From Thermohalobaculum sp965247385 (lineage in GTDB: Bacteria > Pseudomonadota > Alphaproteobacteria > Rhodobacterales > Rhodobacteraceae), in assembly GCA_965247385.1 (NCBI GenBank), contig CBDFHG010000002.1:310001-374000 (forward strand): a stretch of DNA of 64,000 nucleotides, given 5' to 3'. A program made the translations under genes and the position numbers. Of the stretch, positions 28,110 through 36,678 are shown in pieces. How positions within the stretch are numbered: position 1 is the stretch's first letter; every line of letters begins with the position of its first letter. The notes under the pieces are model-generated. The model did not search any database. It was not told where the DNA came from and was given only the letters and a program-made list of their open reading frames with translations.

Positions 28110-29597
28110 TAACAGCCCGTTGACGAAGTCGGCCCTGGACACGAGCGGCCTGGTCTGATTCTATGATATTCTGATTTGACCGGGGGGTTCGCCGATGTCG
28201 ATGGGACTGCAGAAGGATCGTCAGGGTGATTTGATGGTGGGCTGGGCGGAGATGCCGCGCTCGCCGGGTCATGTGTTTTACGACCGTCTTCAGTCGGTCC
28301 TGATTGAGGGCGGCTTCGACGGCTTCGCCGAGGTGGCCTGCCGGTGCTGTTACGCGGCCGGGACGGGAGCGCCTTCGGTGCCGCCGGGGCGCTGTTTCCG
28401 CATGCATCTGGTGGGCTGTTTCGAGGGCATCGACTCTGAGCGCGGGCTGGAATGGCGCTGCTCGGATTCGCTGTCGCTGCGGGAGTTTCTGCGGCTGGAG
28501 AGCCGGGATCGTGTGCCGGACCATTCCTGTCTGTCGAAGACCCGCACGCGCCTGCCCCACGAGGTGCACGCGGCGGTCTTCGACTGGGCTCTGGCGCTGA
28601 TCGCCGAGGCGGGTCTGGTGAAGGGCGAGCGCATCGGGGTGGATGCCTCGACCATGGAGGCCAACGCGGCGCTGCGCAACATCGTGCGGCGCGACACGGG
28701 TGAGGGCTACCGGGAGATGCTGTGGAGCACCTGGCCCAGGAGAGCGGCATTGAGACGCCCACGGCCGAGGACCTGGCGCGTCTGGACCGCAAGCGCAAGG
28801 GCAAGAAGCTCTCGAACCAGGATTGGATTTCCAGGAGCGACCCCGAGGCCAGGACCGCCAGGATGAAGGACAGCACGACCCATCTGGCCTACAAGCCCGA
28901 GCACGCGGTGGATCTGGACACCGGCGCGGTGGTGGCGGCCGAGTTGCACCCAGCCGATGAGGGCGACACCACGACGCTTTCCAGGACCCTGGCGGCGGCC
29001 GAGGCAAACCTCGAGGCGGTGGCTGCGGCGCCGACGCCGGAGGGCCCGGCCGAATGCGTCGCCGACAAGGGCTATTTCTCACGGGCGGTCTTGAAGGCCC
29101 TGGACGACAGTCCCTGGAAGACCCGGATCGCCGCGCCCAGGCAGAAGGGCTTTTCACGCTGGCGCGGTGACCAGGCGGCGCGCCGGGCGGTCACCAACAA
29201 CCGCGTGCGGCTCAAGTCCGCGCTCGCCCGCGAGGCCTTCAAGCTGCGCGCCGGGATCGTCGAGCGCTGCTTTGCCCACAGCCTCGATCGCGGCGGCATG
29301 CGCCGAACCTGGCTGCGCGGGCGCGAGAACGTGCACAAGCGATACCTGCTTCACGTCGCCGGCCACAACCTCTCGTTGCTGATGCGCCAACTCATCGGCG
29401 CCGGCACCGCGCGCCAGGCCGTGGCGGGCGGATATGGCGGTGTTTTCGTGCTTGTTGCGCCCGCTGGAGCCGTTTTGGTCGCTCGGATCGTCCTCATCGT
29501 CCCGGAGGATGGCGAAACCGTCGGCGCCGCGTTATGTTTCGTCGTGGGGTGAGTGGGGTGAAACCCGGTCAATGGTGCCTTTTTCAACGAGCTGTTA
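28110..29597. mobile_element. IS1182-like element (frameshifted)
   Basis: Imperfect terminal repeats flank the transposase pseudogene: TAACAGCCCGTTGACGAAG at 28110 and, as reverse complement, TTAACAGCTCGTTGAAAAAG ending at about 29597. The right end abuts the 3' part of a Tn3-family transposase gene, so this element probably inserted into a Tn3-type transposon. The family name is inferred from the transposase. Confidence 0.65.
28195..29552 (+). pseudogene. IS1182-type (DDE) transposase with a frameshift
   Basis: The first frame (28195-28722) has an N-terminal helical domain, LSLREFLRLESRDRVPDHSC and the first catalytic Asp in ERIGVDASTMEANAALRN. After GYREML at about 28722 the frame shifts by one base; the second frame continues EHLAQESGIETPTAEDLARL, KPEHAVDLDTGAVVAAELHP with the second Asp, and AGIVERCFAHSLDRGGMRR with the Glu. 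All catalytic blocks survive, so a single indel separates it from activity; programmed frameshifting is an alternative. Confidence 0.75.
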
Positions 29598-29766
29598 ATC
29601 TCCTCGCCACCATCATCATCTACTGGAACACGGCTCATCTCGGTCAGGCCGCTGCGCAACGAAAACGTGCCGGGCTGGACTGTTCACCAGAGCTTCTGAC
29701 GCACATCTCACCCTCGGGTGGGCACATATCCTGCTCACAGGCGAATACAGGTGGCCAAAACGGTGA
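29594..29766 (+). pseudogene. Tn3-family transposase, C-terminal tail
   Basis: About 55 codons: VNLLATIIIYWNTAHLGQAA, then SPELLTHISP, then after a one-base shift LGWAHILLTGEYRWPKR with a stop at 29764-29766. This matches the WNTxYLxxA...LLxHxxPLGWEHIxLTGxY end of Tn3-family TnpA. The rest of the gene is absent and the IS1182-like element lies directly upstream. The transposon end repeat follows 8 bp later. Confidence 0.8.
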
Positions 29767-29774
29767 TACTATTC

Positions 29775-29812
29775 CTTAGGGTGTCATTCTGCCCCTTACC
29801 GGAGTCGACCCC
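29775..29812 (-). repeat. Tn3-family 38-bp terminal inverted repeat
   Basis: Read on the minus strand it begins GGGGTCGACTCC and ends ACACCCTAAG, exactly 38 bp. A GGGG start, 38-bp length and TAAG inner end are the hallmarks of Tn3-family ends. It overlaps the 3' end of the antitoxin gene by 17 bp. The partner repeat was not found in the window. Confidence 0.8.
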
Positions 29813-30083
29813 ATAAAGCCCGCTTCACAGCCTCTGGCTCTGTTTCAATCAACCGCAGTAAAGCCGCCGCCGGACCGCTGACCCTGCGTTGCCCTTGTTC
29901 CCACTTGCGGTAGCCAGACAGGCTCATCCCCATCAAGGGGGCCATTTGCGTCTGCGTGAGCTTGGCTTGTTCACGGACTTCACGCGGGGCCGTTGGTGTA
30001 TGCAGTATTCCGGGGCCTTCGCCGTTCGCATAGGCAAGGGCTTCATTCAGGGATTGGATCAGATCGTCACCAAAGGAGCTCAT
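29796..30083 (-). CDS. HigA-type helix-turn-helix antitoxin
   Basis: A 95-residue Cro/C1-type DNA-binding protein. The helix-turn-helix is VREQAKLTQTQMAPLMGMSL and on to SGYRKWEQGQR. It is second in a leftward toxin-antitoxin operon, its ATG overlapping the toxin stop (ATGA), the HigBA order. Antitoxins of this class bind and repress their own promoter; a palindrome at 30430-30444 is the candidate site. The last codons, encoding WGRLR and the TAA, lie inside the Tn3 terminal repeat, so the natural C-terminus was replaced by transposon sequence. Confidence 0.85.
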   Translation of the reverse strand: MSSFGDDLIQSLNEALAYANGEGPGILHTPTAPREVREQAKLTQTQMAPLMGMSLSGYRKWEQGQRRVSGPAAALLRLIETEPEAVKRALWGRLR

Positions 30084-30417
30084 TTCATCGCCTTTCTCGC
30101 TGCTTTAAGCGTCGCCGCCAGAGTTGAAACGGTGCGCTTTTCATCCGGTGTCATGTCGGTTCTGGCGTTCTTGGCATAGGCCAGCAACGCATAGAGCGGC
30201 ATGGTGTCATCCAGATAGTAGTAGATCACCCGTGCGCCGCCTCGCTTGCCGCGTCCCGAGGCGGCAAACCGTACCTTGCGAACGCCGCCCGTTCCGGGGA
30301 TTTCAACGCCCGCCAAAGGGTTCTCGGCCAGAAAATCAATCAACTCTCGTTTCTCATCTCCGAGAACAGCTTATCAGTCTGGCGCGTGAATATTGGTGTT
30401 TCTGCCACTGTCTGCAT
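30080..30417 (-). pseudogene. HigB/RelE-family toxin, frameshifted near the N-terminus
   Basis: An ATG at 30415-30417 starts MQTVAETPIFTRQTDKLFSE; a missing base at about 30357 then shifts the frame, and the rest follows as ELIDFLAENPLAGVEIPGTG through VRKVRFAASGRGKRGGARVI to TLAATLKAARKAMK. Together they give a normal-length (about 112 residues) RelE/HigB fold ribosome-dependent mRNase. An 87-residue truncated product could start at the ATG at 30341-30343 but would lack the first helix. Confidence 0.8.
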
Positions 30418-30429
30418 GGGAATAGATTG

Positions 30430-30444
30430 TAACCCAATGGGTTA
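30430..30444. promoter_or_regulatory. Candidate HigA operator
   Basis: A perfect 15-bp palindrome TAACCCAATGGGTTA lies 13 bp upstream of the toxin start codon, where autoregulated toxin-antitoxin operators are found. A short AT-rich spacer joins it to the start. Binding is inferred from position and symmetry. Confidence 0.6.
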
Positions 30445-30456
30445 GGTGGCGCAAGA

Positions 30457-30909
30457 CTAAAAGGTAAGCCAAAGGATTGTTCGGCGGGGGAGTTTGAACA
30501 TTCCAGTATTGGAAATCAGCTTCCAAGACAGGCGATTGTCGTTTCCTGCGAGCCTGAGCCGCACAGTTGCGACGGGCGTGACGGTTCTACCTCTGAGTAA
30601 AGAAAGATGCATGGTGGCATGTAGCCAGCCGACATCGACGTTTGCATCCAGAGTTTCTTCGTTTTGGGGGCTCTCTAGGGACCCTATGATGTCTCCAAGG
30701 TGGTCTTCTAACTGGAGAAGAACATAGGCTTCCTCGGCTGCGTCTATCGCCCCTTCATTGGTCCACTCAGCGATCAACAACCTACGCTGCCTTTCGATAG
30801 CAGAAACACGGAGGCGGTTCAGGTAAATGACTGCCCCCGCGGAGAGCCCGATAATGGTCAACAGCGCCGTGAGCGCGGCCTGCCATTCCGAGGTCGTCCA
30901 TTCAGCCAT
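30457..30909 (-). CDS. Hypothetical single-pass membrane protein
   Basis: A 150-residue product from the ATG at 30907-30909, with GGAG about 10 bp upstream; a longer start at 30963 is less likely. One membrane helix (ALTALLTIIGLSAGAVIYLN) follows a short N-terminus, then a helical cytosolic region with QRRLLIAEWTNEGAIDAAEE and a C-terminal beta-rich part. This layout resembles small DUF4760-like proteins seen near defence or phage loci, but no family is certain. It stands between the toxin-antitoxin locus and an hsdR tail. Confidence 0.5.
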   Translation of the reverse strand: MAEWTTSEWQAALTALLTIIGLSAGAVIYLNRLRVSAIERQRRLLIAEWTNEGAIDAAEEAYVLLQLEDHLGDIIGSLESPQNEETLDANVDVGWLHATMHLSLLRGRTVTPVATVRLRLAGNDNRLSWKLISNTGMFKLPRRTILWLTF

Positions 30910-30976
30910 CAAAGGTCTCCATCCGTCAGTGCAGGCATGTCCCTGAGGTCCAACACAGAACACTCATATGACCGGA

Positions 30977-31292
30977 TCAAGCAGCCGCGTAAAGGCTCGC
31001 TTCGCCTCCATAATAGGCATCGTAGACCTGCCGGTATGCCGCCTCACATTTCACCGAGTAGATGCCCTCGTCGTAGGCATCAGGCAGCCCCGCATCGAAT
31101 GCCTTCTCGATGGTGAGACGAACATCACCCCTGGCCCTCGGCTTGTTCCGCCAATCCAGCACCAACTTCTCCCGCTTCAGGGTCTCAAGCAGTGATTTGC
31201 AGACCTTCTTCACGTTGGCCTGTTCTTTCTCGGTGAGTTCCGGCTCTGGCTTGGTGAGGATGTCGAAGAGCGCCAGTTGGCGCCAATGCAGC
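30977..31292 (-). pseudogene. Type I restriction endonuclease R subunit (HsdR), C-terminal fragment
   Basis: About 104 codons read LALFDILTKPEPELTEKEQA, then KLVLDWRNKPRARGDVRLTI, then YSVKCEAAYRQVYDAYYGG and SLYAAA with a stop at 30977. This matches the extreme C-terminus of HsdR, which contacts the methyltransferase core. The helicase and nuclease domains and hsdM/hsdS are absent, so only the tail of a lost type I system remains. Confidence 0.7.
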
Positions 31293-31448
31293 CATAGAAG
31301 AAATGCTCCGGGCGGCAGAAAGCCCTTGAAGCCAGCGGGCTCCCTTCATTCGACAGGTCAGCGGTTCACGGCGATCCGCGCTTGTCCTGCCAGGCGCTTT
31401 GACGCAGTGTTCGCGAACATTCACTGCAATCCATGGAGGAAGCCCCGA
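31293..31448. other. Junction between the hsdR tail and agmatinase
   Basis: No gene is seen. The agmatinase ribosome-binding site (TGGAGGAAGC) is at its right edge; a promoter could not be identified. Confidence 0.4.
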
Positions 31449-32399
31449 ATGGCCGACCAAGAGACCCTCGATTTCACCGACCCGATGCAGCGCCCCCGCT
31501 TCACCGGGCTGGCAACATTCTTCCGCCTGCCCTATCGCGAGGAGTTCGAGGCCGATCCGCCGGATATCGGGGTCTGCGGGGTGTGTTATGACGGCGGCGT
31601 CACCAACCGTCCCGGCCCACGCCATGGACCGCGCGAGGTGCGCAGCCAGTCGTCGATGATGCGCCGGGTCAACCAGGCGACGGGGGCCAGCCCGTTCACG
31701 GCGGCGACGGTGGCGGATATCGGCGATGCCTGGATCAAGAAACCCTACGAACTGGTCGGCGCGCATCAGGAGATCGAGGACTATTTCAGCCGGGTCAAGA
31801 GCGCGGACATCCGCGCGCTGGCCTGCGGCGGTGACCATTCGGTGACCCTGCCGATCCTGCGCGCGCTGGCCAAGGGTGGCCCGCCGCTGGGGATGATCCA
31901 TATCGACGCCCATGCGGATACCGGCGACGACTATGGCGGCTCGCGCTTTCACCACGGCGCGCCGTTCAAGGTGGCGGTGGATGAAGGGCTGCTGGATCCC
32001 AAGAAGGTCGTACAGATCGGCATCCGCGGCCCACTCTACATCAAGGACATGTGGAAGTTCAGCTTCGAGACCGGGATGCGGGTGATGATGATCGAGGAGG
32101 TCGAGGAGCGCGGCTGGCGCGCCTGCATCGATGAGGCCCGCGATATCGTCGGCGACATGCCGATTTATGTCAGTTTCGACATCGATAGCCTGGACCCTGC
32201 TTTTGCCCCGGGCACCGGCACGCCGGAGGCGGGCGGTTTCACCATGCGCGAGGCGCAGGGGATGATCCGGCGGCTGAAAGGGCTGGACATTCGCGGCGCC
32301 GACATGGTCGAGGTGTCGCCGCCCTTCGATGTCGGCGGCATCACGGCGCTGAACGGAGCGACGGTGATGTTCGAGCTGTTGTGCGTGATGGCGGGCTGA
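31449..32399 (+). CDS. speB: Agmatinase / ureohydrolase
   Basis: A 316-residue manganese enzyme of the arginase family. Metal-binding motifs are ACGGDHSVT, HIDAHADTGD and SFDIDSLDPAFAPGTGTPE. The ATG at 31449 has GGAGG 10 bp upstream; the frame extends further upstream without homology. It is likely an agmatinase giving putrescine and urea, but guanidinobutyrase or related ureohydrolase activity is possible, because substrate residues cannot be settled by eye. It is intact amid broken genes, which suggests retained function. Confidence 0.88.
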   Translation: MADQETLDFTDPMQRPRFTGLATFFRLPYREEFEADPPDIGVCGVCYDGGVTNRPGPRHGPREVRSQSSMMRRVNQATGASPFTAATVADIGDAWIKKPYELVGAHQEIEDYFSRVKSADIRALACGGDHSVTLPILRALAKGGPPLGMIHIDAHADTGDDYGGSRFHHGAPFKVAVDEGLLDPKKVVQIGIRGPLYIKDMWKFSFETGMRVMMIEEVEERGWRACIDEARDIVGDMPIYVSFDIDSLDPAFAPGTGTPEAGGFTMREAQGMIRRLKGLDIRGADMVEVSPPFDVGGITALNGATVMFELLCVMAG

Positions 32400-32402
32400 C
32401 TC

Positions 32403-33124
32403 ATGGCCATGGCGGCGCGAAAGCGAGTAGCGGCCATCCTCGATGGGAACGACGCCCGGATTGGTCGCTCAATCGCGTTTGCGATACAGGGTCTGATCGT
32501 AATCTCCGCCATTCTTGTTGCCGTCGAGACACTGCCCAACTTACCTCCATGGGCGACGCGCGCATTGGCTATCGAAGAAGCGCTCATCGTCGCGGTATTC
32601 ACCACCGAGTACGCGTTGCGGCTGTGGAGTTTGCCCAATCGTCGACGCTATATGTTCGGATTTTGGGGCTCATCGACCTGATCGCGATCCTGCCGTCCTT
32701 GCTTATGCTTGGGGCTGATCTACGGGCATTGCGCAGCTTCCGGCTGCTGCGTCTCTTTCGGCTGTTCAAGCTGGCCCGATACAGCCGCGCCGCAGACCGG
32801 CTGCTTGCCGCATTCCATGCGGTGCGGAGCGAGCTTGTGTTGTTCTTTTTCCTCTCGCTAATCATCATCTGTATCTGCGCCGTAGTAATTTATTTGTTCG
32901 AACACGAGGTGCAGCCCGAAGCGTTCGCTTCAATTCCTCACAGCTTCTGGTGGGCCGTCACAACACTGACGACGGTCGGCTATGGCGACGTATACCCGGT
33001 GACGGTTGGCGGGAGAATTTTCACGTTTGTGGTTCTGATCATCGGGCTAGGAACTGTCGCGGTCCCGACTGGCCTGATCGCAACGGCGCTGTCGGCTACG
33101 AGACCGGAAGCAAGGGATGAATGA
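32403..33124 (+). pseudogene. Voltage-gated-type K+ channel, one frameshift
   Basis: The gene begins 3 bp after speB. S1-S3 are encoded in the first frame (to about 32668: VVISAILVAVETL-like helix, then FTTEYALRLWSLPNRRRYMF); one base is missing, and the second frame continues LIDLIAILPSLLMLG, an S4 voltage sensor with Arg at every third position (LRSFRLLRLFRLFKLAR), S5, the pore with selectivity filter TTLTTVGYGDVYP, and S6. Together they form a 240-residue six-helix channel. The indel is in TTTTGGGGC, so a sequencing error is a real alternative. Confidence 0.8.
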
Positions 33125-33345
33125 TCTGGACGAGGTCCGGGACGAGGTCGAACGGCTGCATGATTTCCTAGCCGGATGGTTCCAGGGGACCTTGCCCGAG
33201 AGTGCATTCGAGGGTGGCATCGCCGCGCGGCTGCATTCGGAGTTCGAAAACATGCAGTTGGCCGGGCATGTCTTGACCCGCGATGGGTTGCTTGGTCCGC
33301 TGCGCCAGGCTTGGGGGTCTAACCCGCATTTCTCACCGAATCAGG
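33117..33345 (+). pseudogene. SnoaL/DUF4440-like protein, N-terminal fragment
   Basis: Starts in an overlap with the channel gene and reads MNDLDEVRDEVERLHDFLAG and on to RDGLLGPLRQAWGSNPHF. The helix WFQGTLPESAF and the LTRDGLLGPLR segment match the start of SnoaL-like proteins (NTF2 fold). Homology ends at about 33335, where an IS630 transposase fragment in the opposite direction begins. Confidence 0.5.
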
Positions 33346-33509
33346 TGCATCCCGCAGGTCGCCGCAGCGGTCGCCCGGTCCGCCCCCTCCAGCACCAGCG
33401 CCAGCGCCAGCATCCGTCGCGCCGCGCGCCCATCCGTCGCGCCGCCCGCCGCCGCTCGCAACTCCGCCGCCGTCATATCCGCGCGTGTAATCTCGACACC
33501 TACCATTGC
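33346..33509 (-). pseudogene. IS630-family transposase, N-terminal fragment
   Basis: Minus-strand frame VEITRADMTAAELRAAAGGA, then DGRAARRMLALALVLEGADR. This is the N-terminal helix-turn-helix part of IS630-type transposases of alphaproteobacteria (differing from the copy at 18393). The rest is missing. Confidence 0.65.
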
Positions 33510-33635
33510 CACTCCCTCCTCTGCGTCGGTCACAGAGAGTCGGACTTTCGCTGATTTGGGAACCCCCAAGAGTCACGTGAGAGGGCCGTATGGGATGTAT
33601 AAGCGCAAATTCCGCTTGAAGTGCGCCAGACGTGT

Positions 33636-34520
33636 TCAGGTACTCGGAAACTGATTTTTGTGGAGCATGTCGTAGATAGCGGTCCAGTCCTGACCCCCGC
33701 GCCCCGCCTTCTGTGCTTCTAGATATATCTTTTCTGCTTGCGTCGCGAGCGACAGCGCGACCTTCAGGTCGCCAGCAAACGTCAGTGCGATGTCGATATC
33801 TTTCTTTGCCAGATCAATCATGAAAGCAGGCTCCAGATCACCCTTGAGGACCTTGCCCGGGTAAGTGGTGCTCATATGTCCCTGACCGGCAGCGGTGCCA
33901 GCCATCACTTTGATGGCCAGGTCGCGGTCCAGTCCGGCAGCATCCGAGAATGTCAAGACTTGTGCCGTAAGAACATTGAGAGTTGTGGACATAAGATTAT
34001 TGACGATTTTCATCCGGGAACCGGTGCCCGGTCCGCCACAGTCGATGATCGTATCGCCCATGCATTCCAGAATGGGACGCGCAGTTTCCAGGTTATGTTT
34101 TTCAGCGCCGACCATGAACAATGCAACTCCCTCCCGCGCCTGAACTGATGTGCGCCCTACCGGCGCGTCAACCATGGCAATGCCTCTTGCCCCCAGATCC
34201 TTGCGGATCTCGTCAGTTTCCAATGGGTGAATGGTGGACATGTCGATAAGAAGGGCATCTTGCGACATTGCTTCGATGACACCGCCTGCTTCAAAGATGG
34301 TTTGCCGCACGACCGTTCCGTTGGGCAACATGGTGATGACAACTTCGGCATTGGTCGCCGTTTCAGCCGCAGTTGCTGCCGTCGTGCCACCATTGGCAGC
34401 ATGGGCTTTCATGGCGTCTTCTGACAGATCAAAACCGACTACGCTGTGGCCGCGTTTGATCAGGTTTCCTGCCATGCCCAGGCCCATGTTCCCAAGTCCG
34501 ATAAAAGCAATTTTTGCCAT
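33636..34520 (-). CDS. Sulfolactaldehyde-reductase-like (YihU-type) beta-hydroxyacid dehydrogenase
   Basis: A 294-residue NAD(P)-dependent enzyme of the 3-hydroxyisobutyrate dehydrogenase superfamily. The N-terminal Rossmann motif is FIGLGNMGLGMAGNLI; the catalytic Lys is in MKIVNN and the substrate loop reads DAPVGRTS. Most family members have SGG at that loop; GRTS, the preceding DMSTIHPLETD and the C-terminal AGRGGQDW are as I recall them in E. coli YihU (3-sulfolactaldehyde reductase). Length fits (YihU 298). It is last in a leftward operon with an aldehyde dehydrogenase and faces a TRAP transporter. 4-hydroxybutyrate/succinic semialdehyde chemistry is the main alternative. Confidence 0.7.
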   Translation of the reverse strand: MAKIAFIGLGNMGLGMAGNLIKRGHSVVGFDLSEDAMKAHAANGGTTAATAAETATNAEVVITMLPNGTVVRQTIFEAGGVIEAMSQDALLIDMSTIHPLETDEIRKDLGARGIAMVDAPVGRTSVQAREGVALFMVGAEKHNLETARPILECMGDTIIDCGGPGTGSRMKIVNNLMSTTLNVLTAQVLTFSDAAGLDRDLAIKVMAGTAAGQGHMSTTYPGKVLKGDLEPAFMIDLAKKDIDIALTFAGDLKVALSLATQAEKIYLEAQKAGRGGQDWTAIYDMLHKNQFPST

Positions 34521-34571
34521 ATTTCTGCTCCCAAAATCCTGTTTCCGGTGACTCAGTTGCTTGCCGATTGG

Positions 34572-35985
34572 CTACGTGTCCATATTCGCCTGGCTGACGA
34601 ATTTGGCCTTGCAATAGGCGCTGAAACCCTCGGGCCCACCCTCGTACCCAATTCCACTGTCTTTCACGCCACCAAACGGAGCTTCTGCCACAGTTGGCGA
34701 GAAGTTGTTCACACCAATCCAACCGGCTTCCAGATCGTCAGCGATGTTTGTGGCGATATCGAGCGATCTGGTAAACGCGTATGCGGCAAGGCCAAGGTCT
34801 AGCCCGTTGGCGTATTCCACAGCTTCATCGTAGGTCGAGAAAGGAAGAATCGAGGCGATCGGGCCAAATGGTTCTTCAGTCATCAGTTTTGAACCATGTG
34901 GCAGGTCAGTGACAATCGTTGGCTCCCAAAAGCGACCCTTGTTTCCTATCCTGTGGCCGCCTGCGGCGGTTTTTCCACCACGTGCCTGAACATCTGACAT
35001 GATCTGCTCCATGTGTTCGATTCCGCGACTATTGGCCAGCGGACCCATGGTGACGTCGTCCAGTATGCCGTCGCCGACTCGCAAAGCTCTCACCCGGTCT
35101 GTGAACCACGTAAGGAATTTTTGATAAATGGATTCATGGACATATATCCGGCTTACCCCGAGGCACACCTGGCTGGCGTTTCGGTATTTGAACGCAGCTA
35201 TCATGTCGGCTGCTTTTTCAGCGTCGCCATCCCCAAACACCAGCACTGGTGCGTGACCGCCCAGTTCCATGGTAGCAGGTTTGAGCATTTCACCTGCCAG
35301 TTTGCTGAACTGCCTGCCGACCGGAACTGACCCGGTAAGAGATATCTTGGTGATGGTCGGGGACCGGATCAGATAGTCTGACACCATGGCCGAATTGCCA
35401 AACACCAGGTTCAACACGCCGTCCGGAACGCCTGCGTCCTGACAGGCTTTGACGATGCCAGCAGCGACGCCCGGCGCTTCTTCGGACGGCTTGATTTTTA
35501 TGGAGCAGCCCCCAAAAAAGCGGCTGCAATCTTGCGCCCGAACATGACGGCCGGAAAATTCCACGGAAAAACCCGGCAACCGGCCCAATGGGTTCTTTGA
35601 TTGTTGTCTGCCTGTAACCGGTCTGCCGCTGTGGCAAAAGCCTGCCATATGTGCGTATCGCCTCTCCGGCACACCATTCAAAAACGCCCACTGTACGGTC
35701 AAGTTCACCGCGGGATTCGGCCAATGGCTTTCCTTGTTTCAGTGTCATGATTTCCGCAAGGGAGGGACTGCGCTCTCCGATCAATCTGGCACAGCGCGTG
35801 AGGATCTTCGACCAAACCTTGAACCCAGCTTCAGACGTTTCCAGCGCACGGTCTAGATCTGATTCGTTTGCGCGGCACACTAGCGCGACAACCGCATCAT
35901 TGGCGGGATTGATCACTTCACGGGTTTCGCCCGAGCTTTCCTCGGACCACTGCCCGCCAATAAATAATCTTCGCTTTTCCAACAT
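34572..35985 (-). pseudogene. NAD(P)-dependent aldehyde dehydrogenase with two frameshifts
   Basis: Starts MLEKRRLFIGGQWSEESSGE and ends SQANMDT; about 471 residues, the length of succinate-semialdehyde/sulfolactaldehyde dehydrogenases. Catalytic elements are present: the NAD-site GSVPVGRQ, Glu in MELGGHAPV and Cys in NASQVCLG. One frame change at about 35578, in a run of five T, moves to PWNFPAVMFGRKIAA; another at about 35517, next to runs of C and A, returns to CSIKIKPSEEAPG. Both indels are in homopolymers, so either decay or sequence error is possible. It would oxidise the aldehyde handled by the neighbouring reductase. Confidence 0.8.
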
Positions 35986-36034
35986 GTTCGGACCTCTCCC
36001 ATGGCGTTTGGTTATCTTACTTTGCTTCGCGCTG

Positions 36035-36089
36035 GTCTATCACTCTATAGTAAGTTGACATAATATCAAGTTACTATAGAGTGATAGAC
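36035..36089. promoter_or_regulatory. Divergent operator: perfect 19-bp inverted repeat, 17-bp spacer
   Basis: Left arm 36035-36053 (GTCTATCACTCTATAGTAA) and right arm 36071-36089 are exact reverse complements. Each arm holds a CTAT-N6-ATAG half-palindrome, so two dimer sites are likely. The spacer contains TTGACA at 36055-36060 (with TAATAT only 0 bp away, so a standard -35/-10 pair is not formed on this strand). It lies 50 bp upstream of the aldehyde dehydrogenase start and 208 bp upstream of dctP. The GntR/UTRA protein encoded at 40788 is the likely ligand-responsive repressor. Confidence 0.75.
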
Positions 36090-36678
36090 GTTCTAATGGG
36101 AGCGAGTCTGCAAAGCCCTTGTCTCTACGATGTCGAGTTGCTGCTCATCAAGCAGCCCGGGCGTTGATAGAGAGGGGTCCGCACGTCTGCTTTGTAGGAC
36201 GCCGCCGGTAGTCGAAGCCCAATGACGGGAGAAGCAATAAGGTAGTTCTGTCAAGGGATTAAGGCTGGAAACGACAACATATCAAGGGAGATAACAATGT
36301 TCAGAAGTCCATTCAAATTTGGGGCGCTCAAGACCTCGCTGACAGCGGGGCTGCTTGCCGGTTTCGTGGCTGGCACAGCGGCGCAAGCCCAAGAAATCAA
36401 CGTTCCTTACATCAAGGAAACGACCACAACGCTCAAACTTGCGCATGGGCTGCCGCCCGGTTCTGCCTACGACATGGGCGCCAATCGTTTTGCTGAATTG
36501 GTGTCAATGTACACACGCGGCGAGATCGAAGTGAAGGTGTTCCCAAGCTCTCAGCTTGGAAAAGAACAAGACACAGCGAAAGATGTGCAGTTGGGTGTGC
36601 TCGACATGACTCTTGTCGCCATCAACGTAAGCGTCCGGTCTCGGGGCTCTGGTTCGGTTCAGCGTCGGCCGATTGCGC

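Noticed and set aside
28195..29552. Programmed frameshift in the IS1182-like transposase
   Set aside because: No slippery heptamer or downstream stem was recognised at 28722, and related transposases are single-frame, so a disabling indel is more likely.
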